Assembly (NCBI GenBank): GCA_020205615.1
Contig: CM035162.1
Location: 45,374,464 to 45,438,463, forward strand
Direction: 5' to 3'
Length of the DNA: 64,000 nucleotides
Source: Panax quinquefolius
Taxonomy: Eukaryota > Streptophyta > Magnoliopsida > Apiales > Araliaceae
Made by a program: the position numbers and the translations under genes. A model generated the notes under the pieces. The model saw only the letters and a list, made by a program, of their open reading frames with translations. It had not been told where the DNA came from and made no database searches. Below, piece by piece: positions 1 through 10,091 of this stretch (within the stretch, counting starts at the first letter, position 1; each line of letters starts with the position of its first letter).

Positions 1-688
1 GAGACCGAAGTCCAACTAGACTAAACTACTTAGACCTGATAAGTGTTTGTAGAGGTTATAAACATTGTTGTGACTACATGATTATGTGTCTAAGTGATAT
101 AATGACTTTAAATGATAGAGTTATGTGTTGTGATATGTTATGCTAATTGTGAGACCAATATTATTGATTATAGGTATTTCAAACACATCTAAGTTATATT
201 GTGTAGCAGTAGTCAACGACGAAGACAAGTTTCTTTAACTCAATCTTGAGTTATTACTTTTTAAATATAGTAGTGGTTAAATATTGTTGATTATACCACG
301 TATGAGATTTATTGTTAATCATTCGCAGTTAGTGCAAGTTCGTTAATTTAAACTGAGTTTTAAATTTCGAAAACGTGATTGCTGAATAACTATTGTTGGT
401 TATTCACGTCTATAAGTAATATTGTTGATTGCAAATAGTGCAGTTGATTTCTGTCTATTGTAGAACAGTTTTGAGCTATGTCTTAGCTAATTGTTTTGGC
501 GAGATAGATATTTGTTGAAACTTGATATGTTCTAGTATTTGAACTCAATTGTTATTGAAAGATCAATGCCAATTATTTTGGCTAGATCGAGATATAGATT
601 AGATGTTGAAATCATAGTATTTCTTTAAATCCAAACTATATTGTTGCGATACGAATTCTATTTGTAAGACTGAGATGAACAACCTTTT

Positions 689-696
689 TATATAAA
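689..696 (+). promoter_or_regulatory. TATA box of LTR H
   Basis: TATATAAA is followed by GGGG within the LTR. It lies about 100 bp before a possible 5' splice site, the same geometry as in the other LTRs of the window. Inferred promoter; not tested. Confidence 0.5.
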
Positions 697-795
697 GGGG
701 ACTTTGTGGTCGGATATACAGTCGTTGCACGCATGTTAGTATTATGCATAATATTGGGTATAACAAAGCTGATCACTTTATGTACTTGTGGAGGG

Positions 796-1185
796 GTATG
801 ATTTAATCTTTACGGTTATCTGATACACCTGGGTAATTCAAAGTTGAACCTTTGACAATTATGCGAGAAGTTCAAGATCCATTGCGATCACTCAACATAA
901 AATCTAGAAAATAATCCACTTTGTTATTGCGTAGTATTATCTCTTGATAATTGATTGAATATTATTGAAACTTCGAAATCATTTTATTCTTTCATCATTG
1001 AATTGTAGTTTATCATGAAATTTGATAAAGTTTGTTATTGGGAAATGATTTTTTCAGCTAATTCAAAGTCCTTTGAATCTTATTAAAGTTCTATCGAATC
1101 GATAATCTATTATCCATATCTTTCATTCTATGTTTAACTTGCGGAGCAAACTCGTTGCTCACCTTGCTTTAATATAATAATTCAG
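796..1185 (+). other. Possible leader intron of LTR H
   Basis: GAGGG|GTATGA at 791-801 could be a 5' splice site. TTGCTCACC at 1156-1164 followed by a run ending TTCAG at 1185 looks like a branch point and 3' splice site. The acceptor side matches the other LTR families well. The donor choice is weak, so the exact intron is uncertain. Confidence 0.3.
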
Positions 1186-1476
1186 CTAAGAACGAAGTAG
1201 GAAGAGGGTCAGAAAAGGACAAGGGCAAAGGCAAAGTACAGGAGTAGTTAATATAAACTTTAATTAATATGTTGTTTTATGTAAACCTTTTTGTATATCT
1301 AAAGGTATGTAAGCTATGTTAAGGTTAGATAACCTGGGATGATGTTATAAAGATATTAATCAATGATATGTATGTTTATATTCATAAATGAATGGTTAGT
1401 TAAATGTTATTTATATAATAGATCGTGAGCACCAAACTGGGGGGTCAGGTAACCCGGATTTGGGGTTGTCATAGGT

Positions 1477-1488
1477 TGGTATCAGAGC
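1477..1488 (+). other. Primer-binding site of element H (initiator Met tRNA type)
   Basis: TGGTATCAGAGC is the usual plant LTR-retrotransposon primer-binding site, complementary to the 3' end of initiator methionine tRNA. It lies just inside the LTR end. About 60 bp of H internal sequence follow before the next insertion. Confidence 0.85.
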
Positions 1489-1551
1489 ATTAGGTTATAA
1501 ACCTTAAGTGGGGGGAAACCTTAGGATTATAACCTTAAGCAAGATAGAAAA

Positions 1552-2993
1552 TGTTAGTTCCTAGAGGCACAATAGTTATCTAGAAGGGGGGTTGAATAGT
1601 TATTTTAAAATACTTGTTAGTTTTGATAATTATTTAAATACAGAGGAATTGAGATTTGTTTGTTGTCCCTTTAAGATATAACGAGTTAATAAGAGTAAAG
1701 CAGTTATAGCAGTTAATGCAAGAATATAAGAGACACAATGTTTTTAAGTGGTTCAGAGCACTCAAAGCTCCTAGTCCACTCTTCTACTCCTCGAGTAGGA
1801 AATCCACTAAGGATATCTTTATAATCTCCGAATCTCACAGATTCCTTTAAGACCAGCAGTTTTGGAACTTCTTAGTTAACTTTTGAACTCTTCAAGTCCA
1901 GCAGACTTGGTACTTCTCAGTTCACTTAGAACTCTTCAAGTCCTTCTGACTTTGAACTTATTACTTCACTTGATAGTTTCTGAGTTCTTGAATGGTGCTA
2001 CTCAGTTGCCGTTAAGCTTGTGTTCGAAAGGACTAAGTAGTTGAGCAAGATTTCTTTTTCAGATCGTAGAGTTAAGCGTTGAGTGTTCTTCAACATTTTT
2101 GTTCAGTACTTGCTTGATCTTTTCATCTGCTTATGTTTTGCATATATGGTGTCTTTGAAATATATCCGTTTGAAGACATCCGTTGAAGCATTAAATGCAT
2201 TTAACATTTCTGAGCTCTAATGGAGACTTTCTGCATAACTTTTGATTAGCAGTCTGGCCCACTGATACATCAGACTGTTATCTCACCTAACACCTGAAAA
2301 GGTGTTTTCTACTAACTCATAGTACTTTCCTTAGCTTCTTCAATACATCTCTTTGTTATATACTGTGGATGATTGTTGTGTCATTGGGACTCCCGAGGAC
2401 TTTAACGTTTATAATCTATTCCACATTTGTTATGATTTATTCTTAAACAAATGGGAAAGGCTTGATGCTTCTGATGCAGACAGATGATACTCTACGATTT
2501 TGATCATGGTGTCTTGCCACCTTGATGCTTGATCTGATACTGATAGAAGAAAACACTATAATTTCTCTTAAGCATTGGCACACTACGATCTTAACTTGCT
2601 TGACTTCCAGACTCTACGATTCTGAGAGCACTCTACGATTCTTGAGTTTGACTCGGAAGGTGTTTGGACCACTCTACGATTTCAGGAGAGGCCCTCCAAA
2701 GCAGACATACTATGATTCTCGATGCTCTACGATTTTGTCTTGGCTTCTGTAATCTTTTGATCAACTCGATAGACTACAATTCTTTTGAAGTCTATCTATT
2801 ACATCTTAAGATATAGATCAACCTAACAACTTTGATTTTTTCATCTATACATTCATTTACAAAGTGATAAACATTAAAAGCTTAGATCAACCTAACAAAT
2901 TTGATCTACCACTAAGTCCTTGTACATGTATTCCTTGAAGAACTTTACATATAATCATGAATATTTACTTTCAACATCAAATTTAAATATGCA
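1552..2993 (-). repeat. 3' LTR of SIRE-like Ty1/copia element J
   Basis: Read on the minus strand this block starts TGCATATT right after a polypurine tract and ends ACTAACA, preceded by a C-rich CCCCCCTTCTAG segment typical of SIRE/Maximus-type copia LTR ends. On the plus strand the unit begins TGTTAG at 1552 inside H. It contains five exact CTCTACGATT repeats. There is no pol; the neighbouring minus-strand ORF pieces form the 3' end of the element. The lineage is assigned from LTR-end and polypurine style plus the env-position ORF, so it is moderately sure. Confidence 0.65.
2490..2734. repeat. Five dispersed copies of CTCTACGATT in LTR J
   Basis: Exact copies lie at 2490, 2612, 2631, 2672 and 2725, with degenerate ones near 2583 and 2708. 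They sit in the half of the LTR that would be U3 on the minus strand, so they may be promoter-proximal binding sites. An ORF reading across them (2522-2752) is taken to be chance. Confidence 0.6.
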
Positions 2994-3005
2994 ATCTCCC
3001 AAAAA
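2994..3005 (-). other. Polypurine tract of element J
   Basis: On the minus strand TTTTTGGGAGAT directly precedes the LTR start. The GGGAGAT(TG) form is common in SIRE-type copia elements. Confidence 0.55.
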
Positions 3006-3214
3006 TGTCCCCTTATTTGATATTGACATAACTAAGGAGATTTGTGTCATGATTCTCAATTTCTAGATGTAGTTGTTAGAAAGTAAATATGACTTAGTAT
3101 TTTAATGAGCAACTGAAATCTCTACAGAATAAGCATGAATTTATTGATGATTGTAAAGACAGATATTACAATTAAGCTAAGTTACATCAATAAGAATTGA
3201 GTTTCAACTTATAT

Positions 3215-3434
3215 CTATTTCTTTTGCTTTTTGTTCCTTGGAGGATTGGCATATTCTGCAGCTCTCCTTCTCCTGCTGGCTTCGTTTCTCCATGTTATAT
3301 CTTCCAGCTCACTTTGACTTAGCGGTTCCCAATTCTCGTGTTTGTTCATGAACGCAGGATCTCCAATTGGCAAGTTTAGGTGTGTAGTGGTTACACCTTG
3401 TGAGCTGGGCTCTTGACTTCTCAGCGGTTGTGCC
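3215..3434 (-). pseudogene. Copia J env-position ORF, C-terminal piece
   Basis: This is a minus-strand reading frame of about 73 codons, rich in Q, N, R and K, ending NKKQKK before a stop. Upstream it runs into solo LTR K at the ATGAT duplication; the ATG at the boundary need not be a true start. In frame, it continues the coiled-coil-like ORF at 37302-38144 once K and everything inside it are removed. It lies just before the 3' LTR of J, where SIRE-type elements often carry an env-like ORF. The product is not recognised by sequence. Function unknown. Confidence 0.5.
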
Positions 3435-3439
3435 ATGAT

Positions 3440-3800
3440 TGTAGGGTTTTCGGCACAAAAATGCAGCGAAAATATAAAATAATCAAAGCAATTTTCGAAA
3501 CCCAAAACAGGATCCATGCGAAACAGAAATTAATTCAGTGGTTTAGATATCATACCGATTATGAAAGCTAGAATTGATGCGGTCGAATCTCCAACGCAAT
3601 CCAAGGGAACAACGTCTCTATGGTATCCACACGAACGCCCCGCGAACCTTCGTACGATCTGGAGTAAAAAGGAACTGCGGTACTATCCACCAAGGATGAG
3701 GATTTTCGAAACTGTTTTCTCTAGTCTCTCTCTAAGAGCGGCTAGGGTTTTAGGTTATGATTAACTTCCCTAATACGCTGATATATCATATATATATAAC
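3440..3800 (-). repeat. Copia solo LTR K, part 1 (LTR 3' end)
   Basis: This is the end of an Angela-like copia LTR in minus orientation. Its outer edge reads TGTAGGGTTTTCGG on the plus strand and is flanked at 3435-3439 by ATGAT. The LTR is interrupted at 3801 by gypsy element A and resumes at 36135, reaching its other edge at 37269, where ATGAT occurs again. The combined length is about 1.5 kb with no internal region, so it is a solo LTR left by recombination between two LTRs. Confidence 0.8.
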
Positions 3801-4082
3801 TGTGACTTCCCCAAAATTAGGTGTACATCACCCATCTTTGAGTCGCCAGATACATGGTACAGAATTCAAATACAACTTAATAATACAATTATCATGTACA
3901 ATACGACAAAACATAAACTATAAGTTTGAATACAAATATTGCCTACTAGAGAGTATACAAACTCAAAAGGAGTCCTCATTACAATTATTATCACACTATA
4001 TCACAGAATAGTGAGGATTACTAATGCACCATCTAGGACCATCACTCCGTTCCTTGACTCATCCCAGCTATATTCTCATTTC

Positions 4083-5165
4083 CTGAAGAGAACAGTGAAA
4101 GAAAGGGTGAGCTCAACTAGCCCAGTAAGAAATATTATGACTAAGATAATGTAGAATAAATTATCATTAGCCTTAAACAGTGTTAAACTAATACAATATA
4201 ACAAACATCAAGTTTAATGCTAAATGAACAAGCAATCCATTAAAAGAGTCAAGTAGAGAATAAAATCTACTATCTTTTATGATTTAAAAGCTTTTTCATC
4301 ACTTTTATCATTTGGGACACTTAATAAATAATCCACATCATCGAATCACCCCTGCACTACGGCCAAGGATATTCTTTAGTATCACAACCACAATTATCCA
4401 TGTACTACGGGCCAAGAATATTTGTGTATTCATTAATGGTCATGATCATGCCAACAACTGTCCATCAATGCACTACGGGCCAATGAGGACTTTTACCACA
4501 TCATTTGTAATATTACGGTCATGATTACACCGAATAATCCCTGGTCATAATCATACCAAGTCCATCTATGCACTACAGGCCACATATGACTTTCAATAAA
4601 ATATAAACACGAGGATGATGACAATGATATAAGAATTCAATAAAACAAGTTCAAGAATTAATTTATCCAGGAACTAGTAACGTCCAAACTGTCAACATGA
4701 TACTGCTTTGTAGAGTAAATTCAAGAATGCTCACAAGAATATTTCCATAAAAAGATACTGGATAAAGCACAAATATCAAGGATATTCCACTAATTTCATG
4801 GAGTATAGAAGTTAAAGTTTTAACCAACTGAGTATAATAAAGAATGGAATAACAAAAGAAATCACCATGCATGCGATAGACCGCACAAGCTAAAAGTTAT
4901 TCCAAATGTAATAATAAATAACGGAACCAGTCCCACGTGAAAAACGCATGCATGTGATATTCTAATGTAATAATAAAGATCGGAACCAGTCCCACAGAAA
5001 AATGCACACATGTGATATTCCAATGTAATAAAAAAAAGACTGGAATAATGTAATAATTTCACCAAGTATAGGGTAGCCAGCAGATCAAAGTTATTCCAAA
5101 TGTAATAATAAATAATGGAATAATGAAGTTCTCTTCATGAATACAAAAGAAATAACACCCCTTAC
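4083..5165 (-). other. Candidate leader intron in LTR A (left copy)
   Basis: In minus sense, CTAAA|GTAAGG (donor at 5165) lies 131 nt after the TATA box. The acceptor is TTCTCTTCAG|G, ending at 4083, with GAGCTCACCC about 25 nt before it; CTCAC fits the plant branch-point consensus. The intron would be 1083 nt. The same layout occurs in C, E, B and D. Inferred, with no transcript evidence. Confidence 0.5.
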
Positions 5166-5296
5166 TTTAGTAGGAGATTGAATACTGCAGTAGTGTGGTA
5201 ACAGAATACTCTTCTTCTTTCTCTGTTATTCTCTCTGTACTTTCTCTCTCTATAGCTTGAATGAATTCGTGAAAAATAATGAAGAATTAGGCCTCT

Positions 5297-5304
5297 ATTT
5301 ATAG
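5297..5304 (-). promoter_or_regulatory. TATA box of LTR A (left copy)
   Basis: TATAAATA lies on the minus strand within CTATAAATAGAGG. In the right LTR the same place (35234-35241) reads AATAAATA, so the promoter of the 5' copy looks damaged. Confidence 0.6.
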
Positions 5305-5320
5305 AAGATTTATAGCTTAG

Positions 5321-5545
5321 CACTTGCAATGTGAAAAGGCAAGCGGCTTGACGATTGGTGATGTGAAAAGAAAAGTGGTTTAACACCTGTAATGTGAAAC
5401 ACCAAGTGGTTTGACGCCTGTAATGTGAAACACCAAGTGGTTTGACGCCTGTAATGTGAATCACCAAGTGGTTTGACGCCTGTAATATAAAACGACAATT
5501 GGTTCGACGCCTGTAATGTGAAAAGGCAAGTGGTTTGACATCTGG
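5321..5545 (-). repeat. 31-bp tandem repeat, 7 units, upstream of the LTR A promoter
   Basis: The unit is CTGTAATGTGAAACACCAAG followed by TGGTTTGACGC. Seven units are visible, the first two and last two diverged. The array starts about 20 bp upstream of the TATA box in element sense, where enhancers of U3 normally sit. The partner LTR has five units (35259-35421). Confidence 0.85.
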
Positions 5546-6255
5546 TAAAGGTAATTACTATTGGCGAAAGAGACTCTTAGAAGATGACATATGGGCCCCC
5601 ATAGAATAACCAAATTTACCACAAACATCTCATAATAGACTCTTTATATACATCAAGGATTGAATAAATATTACCACAAATCATTTTATTTTTAATCAAC
5701 ACATATTTAATCTTTCAACAATTATTAATCATTAATATTATAACTCGTCGTCTCAATTATTGATTTAATAATATAACATATTATATGATGATGATATCGT
5801 GACAATAATTGAATTAATAATATAAGAGATATGATGCAAAGAATTATCGTAGCAATAATTGAGTATAACCGAGTGACTTCTCATGTAAGCATCAATAATC
5901 AATATCGTGTGCTACTACGCAACCACGCCAGACATCGTATTTTTTTACTATGTGGTAGTTCAACAGTTTTAACGGTAACACCTCCGCCGTTATTTTTATA
6001 GAAAGATAATTTTGCCGTTTTCTAACTACGATAATACTTCCGTTGTGGGGTCCACCAATGATTGTGCCGTCGTACGAATATTCCCTGACAAAAAGAATAT
6101 TCCCCGACCAATCGATTGTTATATAACCACTTACTTACTTTGGAAAATTTGTAAATATTACCCACAACTATAACATTATATCAAATCAACACCATAATAT
6201 TCAAAAATATATTTCGAGAAAATTATTCTTTATTCATAAAAGTTGGGGTCTTACA

Positions 6256-6268
6256 GCCTCCCCTTCTT
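6256..6268 (-). other. Polypurine tract of element A
   Basis: Minus-strand AAGAAGGGGAGGC directly precedes the LTR start TGTAAGACC. It overlaps the last codons of pol. Confidence 0.75.
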
Positions 6269-7734
6269 ATGAAATTTTGTCCTCGAAATTAGGGTACATA
6301 CCTGGTATGGCGAAGAGATGAGGATACCTTGACTTCATCTCAGATTCTAACTCCCAAGTCATTTCCTCCACATCGTGGTTTCTCCACAAAACTTTGACTT
6401 GGGTATAACCTTGGAGCGTAGAACATGATCCTTCTTATCCAAGATTTTAACATGTAACTCTTCATACGTTAAATCTTCCTCTATCTCATCTGGTTCTAAC
6501 TCAATAATGTGGTTCGGGTCTTTCACATATTTACGCAACATAGATATGTGAAAAACATTATAAACACGAGACATACTTGGAGGTAAGGCGAGTCTATAGG
6601 CCACAGTTCCTACTCGATCGAGGATTAAAAATGGGCCGATGAATCGAGGATTGAGCTTTCCTCTCTTTCCAAATCTCGTAACTCCTTTCCATGGAGCAAC
6701 ACGTAACAACACATGATCTCCTATATCGAATTCCACATCCTTTCGATGAAGATCAACATAACTCTTTTGTCAATCTTGTGAGGTTTTTATACGTTGCCGG
6801 ATCGTTTGAATCTTTTCCGTAGTCATAGGTACCAACTCCGGTCCCAACAACGTTTCTTCACCCACCTCATCCCAGCATACTGGAGAACGACACTTTCTTC
6901 CATACAACGCTTCGAATGGAGCCATGCCAATATTTGTTTGATAACTGTTGTTGTAGGAAAACTCCACCAATGGTAAGAACTTGTCCCAACTTCCTTTGAA
7001 ATCAAGGACACAGATTCTTAATAGATCTTCAAGAGTTTGAATAGTCCTCTCCGACTGTCCGTCCGTCTGAGGATGATATGCCGAGCTAAATCGTAAGTCT
7101 GTGCCCATAGCTTTTTGCAAACTAACCCAAAATTGTTTATGTACATACGAGAAATCTTACAATATCATTTATGTACATACCGGCATACCATGCAGTCTTA
7201 CAATCTCATTTATGTACATACGAGCAAGACGTTCAAGTGTATAAGTTTCTCGTATCGGTAAGAAATGAGCAGACTTGGTTAATCTATCAACAATGACCCA
7301 AATCGCATTTATGCCTTGAGAAACCTTAGGAAGACAGGTAACGAAATCCATGGTAATGTGCTCCCACTTCCATTATGGAATTTCAGGTGGTTGCAATGGA
7401 CCTTTTGGTACTTGATGCTCCGCTTTAACTCGTTGACAAGTTAGACACCTTGAGATAAACAGCGCTATCTCTCTCTCTTCATATTGCTCCACCAAAATGT
7501 ATGATGAAGATCATGATACATTTTGGTACTCCCAGGATGGATTGCAAACGGTGTGTTGTGCGCCTCCATCATGATTTTATACTTTAAATTAGGGTCGTTA
7601 TGAACATAAAGTCTGGAGTTAACTTGAAGTATTCCTTCTTCATCGATTCTTGTTTCCCGCATAGCACCTTCTTGCACTTTCTTCCTCATACGATCATCCC
7701 GTGTCTCAGAGTTTCGAGCTTGGCGACTTTAACT
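6267..7734 (-). pseudogene. Integrase and chromodomain-like tail of element A
   Basis: From right to left the pieces are: the N-terminal HHCC zinc region (7465-7689, broken at CLTCQ near 7430), the catalytic core start (WEHITMDFV near 7340), the later core with the glutamate in GQSERTIQTLED (7120-6770), the C-terminal GDHVLLRVAPWKG module (6736-6400), and a tail reading VEEMTWELESEM, as in chromovirus chromodomains. Stops and frameshifts separate them. The segment between HGMPV and QKAMG, which should carry the second catalytic Asp, is replaced by a local duplication at 7128-7220. It could not make a working integrase. Confidence 0.85.
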
Positions 7735-9720
7735 TTATCGATTAAAGTTGGTTCTACTCGTATATTCTCCATCATCACATCGATCCCTGGAGTCTTTTAA
7801 CTCTATCTTCATCCTTTGCAAGTCACATAAAATGGGCCTTTGCGTTGACAATATCACACTCGTACTTGCATATGATATTCTACTCAATGCGTCAGCTACC
7901 ACGTTCGCTTTTCCAGGATGGTATTGGATGATATGATCATAATCTTTCAACAATTCAAGCCAACGTCGTTGTCGCATGTTAAGTTCCTTTTGAGTGAAGA
8001 AATATTTGAGGCTTTTATGATCCGTAAAAATCTCCACTTTCTCCCCATACAAGTAATGCCTCCAAATTTTAAGTGCAAAGACAACAACTTCCAACTCTAG
8101 ATCACGAGTAGGATAATTCCTTTCATATTCTTTGAATTGTCGCGAGGCATAGGCTATGACTTTCCCATGTTGCATGAGAACACATCCCAACCCTTTGACC
8201 GAAGCATCACTGTAGATGACAAATCCCTCCGAGCCAAATGGTATTGTCAGAACATGTGTATCCTCTTGAGTTCTTAAAAACTCTTCTCACATTCTTCGCT
8301 CCAACAGAACTTTGTATCTTTTCGAGTTAGCTGAGTTAATGGTGTAGCAATTTGAGAAAATCCTTCCACGAATCTCCGATAATAACCAGCTAAACCGAGA
8401 AAGCTACGTACTACGGTCACTGATTTAGGTTGCTCCAGCTTTGAATAGCTTCAATCTTTGCCGGGTCAATAGATATTCCATGACTTGATACTACGTGCCC
8501 AAGGAATGCTACTTCCTCAAGCCAGAACTTGCATTTCTTCAACTTGGAATAAAGCTTGTATTCACGAAGCTTTTGGAGTGTCAGCCTCAAGTGTTGCTCA
8601 TGATCTTCACGGCTTTTGGAATAAATAAGGATGTTATCAATAAAGACGACCATAGAGTGATCCAATATTCCTTGAATACTCGGTTCATCATATCCATGAA
8701 GGCAGCAGGAGCATTAGTCAATCCAAAGGACATGACTAGGAATTCATAATGGTCGCATCGAAGTTTCGAAAGCCGTCTTTGGAATGTCATCGATTCTAAT
8801 CTTCAATTGGTGATATCCGTAAGCTAAGATCAATCTTTGAAAAAAATTTAGCTCCTTGCAACTTGTCAAACAGGTCATCAATACGTGGCAATGGGTACCT
8901 ATTTTTGATGGTGACATGATTCAACTCCCGATAATCAATACAAAGTCGCATACTCCCATCTTTCTTCTTCAGGAATAGAACAGGAGCACCCCAAGGAGAC
9001 ATACTAGGACGAATAAAGCCAATGTCTAACAATTCCTACAGTTGGGTCTTTAATTCCTGAAGTTCAATAGGAGCCATTTTATATGGGGCTTTGGAAATGG
9101 GTTTGGTACCAGGTTCAAGGTCGATACAAAATTCAATTTCACGCTCTGGGGGTAGGCTAGGAAGTTCTTCAGGGAATACGTCAGGAAATTTATTAACAAA
9201 AGAAATATCATTCAAAACTGACGTATTTTTGTTTAAATCTATGACATGAGCTAAGAAAGCTTGACATCCGTTTTTCAATAAACGAATAGCTTTATGGCTT
9301 GAAATGACCGTGATTGATTTTAATGGTTTGGTCGCTTGAATTCGCATAATAGGTTGGTTAGGAATATGAAAGCTAACAACCTTACGAAAACAATCAATTT
9401 TTGCATGATGAGTAGTTAACCAATCAATCCCTAGAATCACGTCAAATGCAAGTATTTTCAATGAAATAAGATCGACAGGTAATGTGAGGGTACTAATTTG
9501 AACCAAATAAGACTTATAAATAGTGGATGCAATGAAGGTTTCTCCCAATAGAGTTTCCACAGATAAGTCAAAGTCTAATTTCTCTGGAGTCAAATTTAAT
9601 CGTTGAGCGCAAGTAGGAGAAATAAAAGAATGGGTAGAACCGGTATCAAATAAAGTATAGACTTCACTAGAGTTTTCGATAAGCTTACCCGTGATGACCT
9701 CATTCGGGTTCCTTACTTTC
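7735..9720 (-). pseudogene. Protease, reverse transcriptase and RNase H of element A
   Basis: Protease: DTGS catalytic motif at 9636-9647, followed by the FDVILGIDWL strand. RT begins near 9035 ([37 protein letters not shown]), is frameshifted near 8800, and continues through MSFGLTNAP. The catalytic FIDD box reads FIDN at 8633-8644, losing the second aspartate. RNase H follows ([32 protein letters not shown]) to 7735. Each part matches chromovirus pol. The altered catalytic box and frameshifts make it a pseudogene. Confidence 0.85.
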
Positions 9721-9726
9721 GGGAGG

Positions 9727-10083
9727 TCACAACAAACGCCTCCTCAGACTACTCTGGGGTTTGACTTTTTCCGGGACTACCTTTGGTGCCTCCATCCTAG
9801 TTGAACTTGTCTTTGGTGAACGACAAAATCGGGCTAAGTGACCTTCTCTTCCACAATTATAACATGCTTTGGACGACATCGCGCAGTTTGAACTGATGTG
9901 CCCCTCCCCTCCGCATTTGAAGCATATGATAGGTGGTCGTTCTCCTTCCTTAACGACAGGTGCTGGTGCTGACGTCTTTCCATCATTGTTGAATCTCCTC
10001 TTCTTGAAATGCCCATTCTTATTATTTTGGCCCTGATTACCATCGAAGTGGTTACCCCTTCTGGCCTGTTGATTTCCTCCACG
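9727..10083 (-). pseudogene. Gag C-terminus of element A with two zinc knuckles
   Basis: A basic G/N/Q/R-rich stretch is followed by two CX2CX4HX4C knuckles, CFKCGGEGHISSNC and CYNCGREGHLARFC, that bind genomic RNA in gag. Upstream it is cut by hAT element F at the CTTGTTGT duplication; removing F joins it in frame to the gag at 11696-12046 (SGDNK|RGGNQ). Confidence 0.85.
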
Positions 10084-10091
10084 CTTGTTGT

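Larger units (their letters stand above)
1..1471 (+). repeat. Ty3/gypsy LTR (element H), 3' portion
   Basis: This AT-rich, non-coding stretch ends in TTGTCA and is followed six bases later by a plant-type primer-binding site, so it is the 3' part of a plus-strand 5' LTR whose beginning lies outside the window. It contains a TATA box at 689-696 and, at 1156-1185, the sequence TTGCTCACC followed by TTCAG that recurs in the other gypsy LTRs here. The 18-base string beginning ACTGAGATGAAC just before the TATA box recurs inside element D near 50307. The internal region of H continues to 1551, where copia element J begins. Confidence 0.75.
3801..6255 (-). repeat. 3' LTR of element A
   Basis: The LTR is bounded by TGTGAC and CTTACA on the plus strand (minus sense TGTAAGACCCC...). 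It contains a TATA box, a seven-unit 31-bp repeat upstream of it, a candidate leader intron and four spaced copies of a CACTACGGGCC motif between about 4350 and 4600. It is 124 bp longer than its partner; 62 bp of that is two extra repeat units. Confidence 0.9.

Noticed and set aside
5162..5498. Two ORFs with a repeated ITGVKPLG or HYRRQTTWC pattern
   Set aside because: They are translations of the 31-bp non-coding LTR repeat.
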